A stretch of DNA of 64,000 bases from Paenibacillus piri (lineage in GTDB: Bacteria; Bacillota; Bacilli; Paenibacillales; NBRC-103111): positions 120,898 through 184,897 of the forward strand of contig NZ_SMRT01000017.1 in the NCBI RefSeq assembly GCF_004354045.1, written 5' to 3'. Below the pieces are notes generated by a model. It did not search any database and was not told where the DNA came from. It saw only the letters and a program-made list of their open reading frames with translations. Position 1 is the first letter of the stretch; each line of letters begins with the position of its first letter. The position numbers and the translations under genes are program-made. Below are positions 61,144 through 64,000 of the stretch, piece by piece.

Positions 61144-62349
61144 TCATGCACTCAGCCCCGCAGTTTCGCGGCGCTTATCTTTAAACGCGAACATGCCGGC
61201 CATCACCATAACCGATACGACCAGACATAACATCCACGGCAGCAGCGGCATGCCACTCGCTTCCCCCACATCGTAAAACCAGCCGCCCAGACTTGTGCTC
61301 AAGGCGCCGCCGAGCGCCATCGAGTAGCCGTTAAATCCGTAGTAGGAAGCAATCAGCCGGGGCGTTGCGAACATCGGCACCACATCCATCAGCAGCGGCG
61401 CCGAAATCATCGTGCCTACGGCAAACAAAAACGCTGCGGCGCACAGCATGAACAGCCCGTTTGCGAACCCGAGCAGGAACAGGCCGACGCCCATGACCAA
61501 AGCTCCGATCCCGATCAATGGAAAGCGATTCGGAAATCTTTCGAACCAGCGGGTCACGTACAGCTGCAAACATATAACCGACAAGGAAACGGTTGCATAT
61601 ACATAAGCGACGCTGCTCTGTTCGCCCGTAACGTTGACTGCCAAGCGCGGAATGGTAAGAAACAGCTGCATGTACACGTAATAGTAGCCGATCAGAATGA
61701 CAGTATACGCTACGAAAGGAATATCTTTCAATATTTGCCCGATATCTTTGCGGAAGCCGCTGCGCGAGATTTCCACGTCCAGAGCCGGCAGCTTCGCATA
61801 GACGAATACCGACAGAAAGGTGTAGATCAAGCCTGCAACCACGCATAAATAATGGAAGTTAATCGAGCTCAAGATACTGCCGAGCAGCGTGGAAGCGACC
61901 ATCCCGACATTGGTGATCATATTTTTCAGCGAAAACAGCTGTTTCCGGTAAGCCTCGGGCGCCAATCGCGTAAATGCGGCCTGCAGCGACGGCTCGAACA
62001 AGGAACCACCAAGCCCGGAAATAACGGCGGCGGCAAACAGGCTCCACGTGTTGTCGGCAACGGCGAACGATAAAAAGCCGGCCGACCGAACGGCCAATCC
62101 GAGTACAAGCGTCGGCTTGCAGCCCCATCGATCCGCGACCAAGCCTCCTACAAAGGTCAATCCCTGCTGCGAAAATTGGCGGACGCCAAGCAAAAGTCCG
62201 GTCAACGCCATCGACCACATAAAGCTGCCTGTCAAGTATAAGGTCAAATACGGAATAAGCGCATAAAAGCCCATGTTCATTGAAAAAATTGTTATGTAAA
62301 GTACTTTAATTTCCTTTGGCGCCAATCGCCACAGCTTTAACGCTTCCAT
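61144..62349 (-). CDS. MFS transporter
   Basis: A 401-residue protein with twelve predicted membrane segments. The typical loop between helices 2 and 3 is GGLVADRWGCKPTLVLGLAV, and the start is KVLYITIFSMNMGFYALIPY. It resembles multidrug or sugar efflux/uptake MFS proteins. The substrate cannot be assigned; co-transcription with a nucleoside hydrolase hints at nucleoside- or glycoside-type compounds. GCGGGTGATTCTGC precedes the ATG. Confidence 0.88.
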   Translation of the reverse strand: MEALKLWRLAPKEIKVLYITIFSMNMGFYALIPYLTLYLTGSFMWSMALTGLLLGVRQFSQQGLTFVGGLVADRWGCKPTLVLGLAVRSAGFLSFAVADNTWSLFAAAVISGLGGSLFEPSLQAAFTRLAPEAYRKQLFSLKNMITNVGMVASTLLGSILSSINFHYLCVVAGLIYTFLSVFVYAKLPALDVEISRSGFRKDIGQILKDIPFVAYTVILIGYYYVYMQLFLTIPRLAVNVTGEQSSVAYVYATVSLSVICLQLYVTRWFERFPNRFPLIGIGALVMGVGLFLLGFANGLFMLCAAAFLFAVGTMISAPLLMDVVPMFATPRLIASYYGFNGYSMALGGALSTSLGGWFYDVGEASGMPLLPWMLCLVVSVMVMAGMFAFKDKRRETAGLSA

Positions 62350-62615
62350 GCAGAATCACCCGCAGATTGGTGTACAGTTCCGAACCGATACCGCTCCATA
62401 CGTCCGAACTCCTCCCCTTTCAAAATGATGCTGCTCATCGTAACGAATCAGTCGGGGCGATTGCACGTCCTGAACTGATTTCATTATAAGCGACATTCCC
62501 CGGGACGGAAACGACCGAGAATCCCCCGTCCAACGACGCAATCCCGTCCAAGCTCCCGTTCAGTCGCGATAACTCGCTTTTGCTTCATTTTTTCCGGATC
62601 ATACGGATAGAGTGG

Positions 62616-62621
62616 TATAAT
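62616..62621 (+). promoter_or_regulatory. -10 box of the AlkA-type gene
   Basis: TATAAT lies 51 bp before the ATG at 62672; the -35 is poor (TTCCGG around 62592-62597). The 62350-62671 gap otherwise shows only the divergent starts. Confidence 0.5.
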
Positions 62622-62671
62622 GATGAACAGCGATCGATATCGCAATGAACACGAAAAAGGAGGGCACGCCA

Positions 62672-63646
62672 ATGACCAATGAGACTTCGGCAGCGCCAAC
62701 GATTCCCAAACAAAAATGGATTGACCATGGCGATGCCCTCGAGTTGCTGCCGCCCGCCGACTTCAGCTTTGATGCAACGCTCGGATATTTGACGAGGTCG
62801 GCCAACGAATGCATGTTTCATACGGATGCCGAAAGCGGCAGCCTGTACAGGCTTATTCCTTGCAGCGACCGGCCCGGCGATCATGCGCTTGTGAAAATAA
62901 GCGGAGCTGACGGCTCCATTCTCATATCGCCTGCAGAGGAGGGTACCGCCCTCCCCGAAGCTCCTCTCGCCCGCGCGGCCGTCGCCGCCTATGTGTGGGA
63001 TTGGTTCGATCTATCTGTCGATATGCAGCCGTTTTATGACTTGGCCCGTCATGACCCGTTGTTGTCTGAAGCGGTAAAAAGATTTTACGGACTCCGCATC
63101 GTCGGGATTACCGATCTGTTCGAAGCTTTGTGCTGGGGCGTGATCGGACAGCAGATCAATCTCGCCTTCGCCTACACGCTGAAACGAAGATTTGTGGAAG
63201 CGTTCGGACAATCTGTTCAATGGAACGGGCGGGCGTATTGGACGTTTCCGACGCCGGAGGCGGTAGCCGAGGCAACCGTGGATGACCTAACCCCGCTCCA
63301 GCTGACGGGCAAGAAATCCGAATATTTGATCGGCATTGCCGGACTGATGGCCGAAGGCAGTCTCTCCAAAAGCAAGCTGCTGCAAAACATGGACGACATT
63401 CGCGCTTTGGAAAAGGAGCTGACCCGAATTCGCGGGATCGGACCTTGGACGGCCAACTATGTCATCATGCGCTGCCTGAAACATCCTGCGGCTTTTCCGA
63501 TTGAGGACGTAGGGCTGCATAACGCGATCAAGCATCTGCTTCGGATGGAGCGTAAGCCGACGATCGAAGAGATTGAGCGGTTATCCGTCGATTGGGGGAA
63601 TTGGAAAGCGTATGCGACCTTTTATTTGTGGAGGGTGCTTTATTAG
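62672..63646 (+). CDS. DNA-3-methyladenine glycosylase, AlkA type
   Basis: A 324-residue DNA repair enzyme of the HhH-GPD superfamily that removes alkylated bases. The helix-hairpin-helix is LTRIRGIGPWTANYVIMRCL at about 249-268, and the catalytic Asp follows in FPIEDVGL near 278. CWGVIGQQINLAFAYTLKRR is the family's GQQ helix. The N-terminal about 100 residues are the AlkA-specific domain. I chose the ATG at 62672 because GGAGG lies eight bases upstream. It is a single gene unrelated to the sugar operons. Confidence 0.92.
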   Translation: MTNETSAAPTIPKQKWIDHGDALELLPPADFSFDATLGYLTRSANECMFHTDAESGSLYRLIPCSDRPGDHALVKISGADGSILISPAEEGTALPEAPLARAAVAAYVWDWFDLSVDMQPFYDLARHDPLLSEAVKRFYGLRIVGITDLFEALCWGVIGQQINLAFAYTLKRRFVEAFGQSVQWNGRAYWTFPTPEAVAEATVDDLTPLQLTGKKSEYLIGIAGLMAEGSLSKSKLLQNMDDIRALEKELTRIRGIGPWTANYVIMRCLKHPAAFPIEDVGLHNAIKHLLRMERKPTIEEIERLSVDWGNWKAYATFYLWRVLY

Positions 63647-63747
63647 ATTGAAGCCGTCTGCCGAACGAACAAGAAGCCTTCCGACTGTTATTGGAGGCCA
63701 TTGAAGAACTTACGTTTTTCGGTTCCGTCGATCTACCCAAAGTGCAA

Positions 63748-63792
63748 AGAAGACATCCAGTCCAACTCTTGGGGCGGATGTCTTCTGTTTTT
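63748..63792 (+). terminator. Terminator between the AlkA-type gene and the transposase end
   Basis: Perfect 11-bp arms AGAAGACATCC (63748-63758) and GGATGTCTTCT (63776-63786) are followed by GTTTTTC. The hairpin could also serve the minus-strand transposase or be part of the IS end. Confidence 0.7.
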
Positions 63793-63823
63793 CATCAGAA
63801 TGGTTACAGTAGGTCGTTACCCG

Positions 63824-64000
63824 TCAGTCTGTTAACTTTAATATTCGCTTTAGATTTACCGCGAATATCGCCATAGCTCCTTGCATCTGCATGCCAAGCA
63901 GACCCGAGGATGTGGCGACATCATACCCGTGCCTATGTTTGAGTTCGCTATTCTTCGCTTCGATCTTGTAGCGTTCCTTTGATTTGGTTTTAAAATACTC
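63824..64000 (-). CDS. C-terminus of an IS1182-type transposase, cut by the window edge
   Basis: 58 codons ending with TGA at 63826-63824. The frame reads EYFKTKSKERYKIEAKNSEL followed by KHRHGYDVATSSGLLGMQMQ and FAVNLKRILKLTD. This is the conserved C-terminal DDE-region end of IS1182/IS4-group transposases, with the Glu in YKIEAKNSELKH. The gene continues beyond the window, so its integrity is unknown. Confidence 0.8.
   Translation of the reverse strand, partial: EYFKTKSKERYKIEAKNSELKHRHGYDVATSSGLLGMQMQGAMAIFAVNLKRILKLTD

Overview
The window looks like a chromosomal segment of a Paenibacillus-like member of the Bacillota (Paenibacillaceae). The evidence is strong AAGGAGG-type ribosome binding sites, frequent TTG/GTG starts, U-tailed intrinsic terminators, YesM/YesN-type two-component systems, membrane-anchored AraC regulators and LplB/YtcP-type sugar permeases. 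Almost everything serves uptake and breakdown of carbohydrates or glycosides, and most genes are on the minus strand. I saw no rRNA, tRNA or CRISPR array.

Region by region (minus strand unless stated). 1-8.5 kb: a LacI regulator with its own operator, then an operator-controlled operon of 2-hydroxyacid dehydrogenase, second LacI, two-domain VOC protein, two ABC permeases, Gfo/Idh/MocA oxidoreductase, YesN-type response regulator and the first codons of its probable sensor kinase. 8.7-13.1 kb (+): a Cys/Gly/Ser-tailed protein and a 1047-residue sensor with two kinase modules. 13.1-14.6 kb: a membrane protein carrying a PstS-like binding domain. 14.7-24.8 kb: a terminator-bounded ABC operon (two permeases, lipoprotein, 2-hydroxyacid dehydrogenase, TIM-barrel isomerase, Gfo/Idh oxidoreductase) preceded by two AraC regulators. 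25.0-32.6 kb: a self-contained operon of sensor kinase, response regulator, lipoprotein, two permeases and nucleoside hydrolase. 32.6-34.6 kb: an AT-rich patch with a small ORF, a kinase-like protein without its phosphoacceptor histidine, and an AraC regulator. 34.7-40.5 kb: a LacI-controlled ABC operon with several matching operators. 40.6-45.2 kb: a small deoxyribosyltransferase-like gene, two GH29 fucosidases and a cluster of structured repeats. 45.2-51.4 kb: a further ABC operon headed by a membrane AraC regulator. 51.6-55.8 kb: a LarA-like protein, a LacI regulator and a HisD-family dehydrogenase linked by a shared operator. 56-59.4 kb: an AraC regulator divergent from a large FAD oxidoreductase. 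60-62.3 kb: an MFS transporter with a nucleoside hydrolase. 62.6-64 kb: an AlkA-type glycosylase and the C-terminus of an IS1182-type transposase.

How the genes work together: each ABC system brings permeases and usually a lipoprotein but no ATPase, so a shared MsmX-type ATPase elsewhere is expected. Sensing is by two-component systems, membrane AraC proteins or LacI repressors, and local dehydrogenases, isomerases and hydrolases process the imported compound.

The most unusual feature is a family of about 185-200 bp elements at 41118-41300, 44474-44657, 44991-45186 and 55780-55975. Each sits just after the stop codon of a minus-strand ORF, folds into a long rod that keeps its pairing through compensatory changes, and ends in an intrinsic terminator. 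I do not recognise it as a named RNA. A second point of interest is the leader of the HisD-family gene, which carries a six-codon ORF overlapping a strong hairpin. Start positions were moved from the longest reading frame wherever a ribosome binding site decided it.
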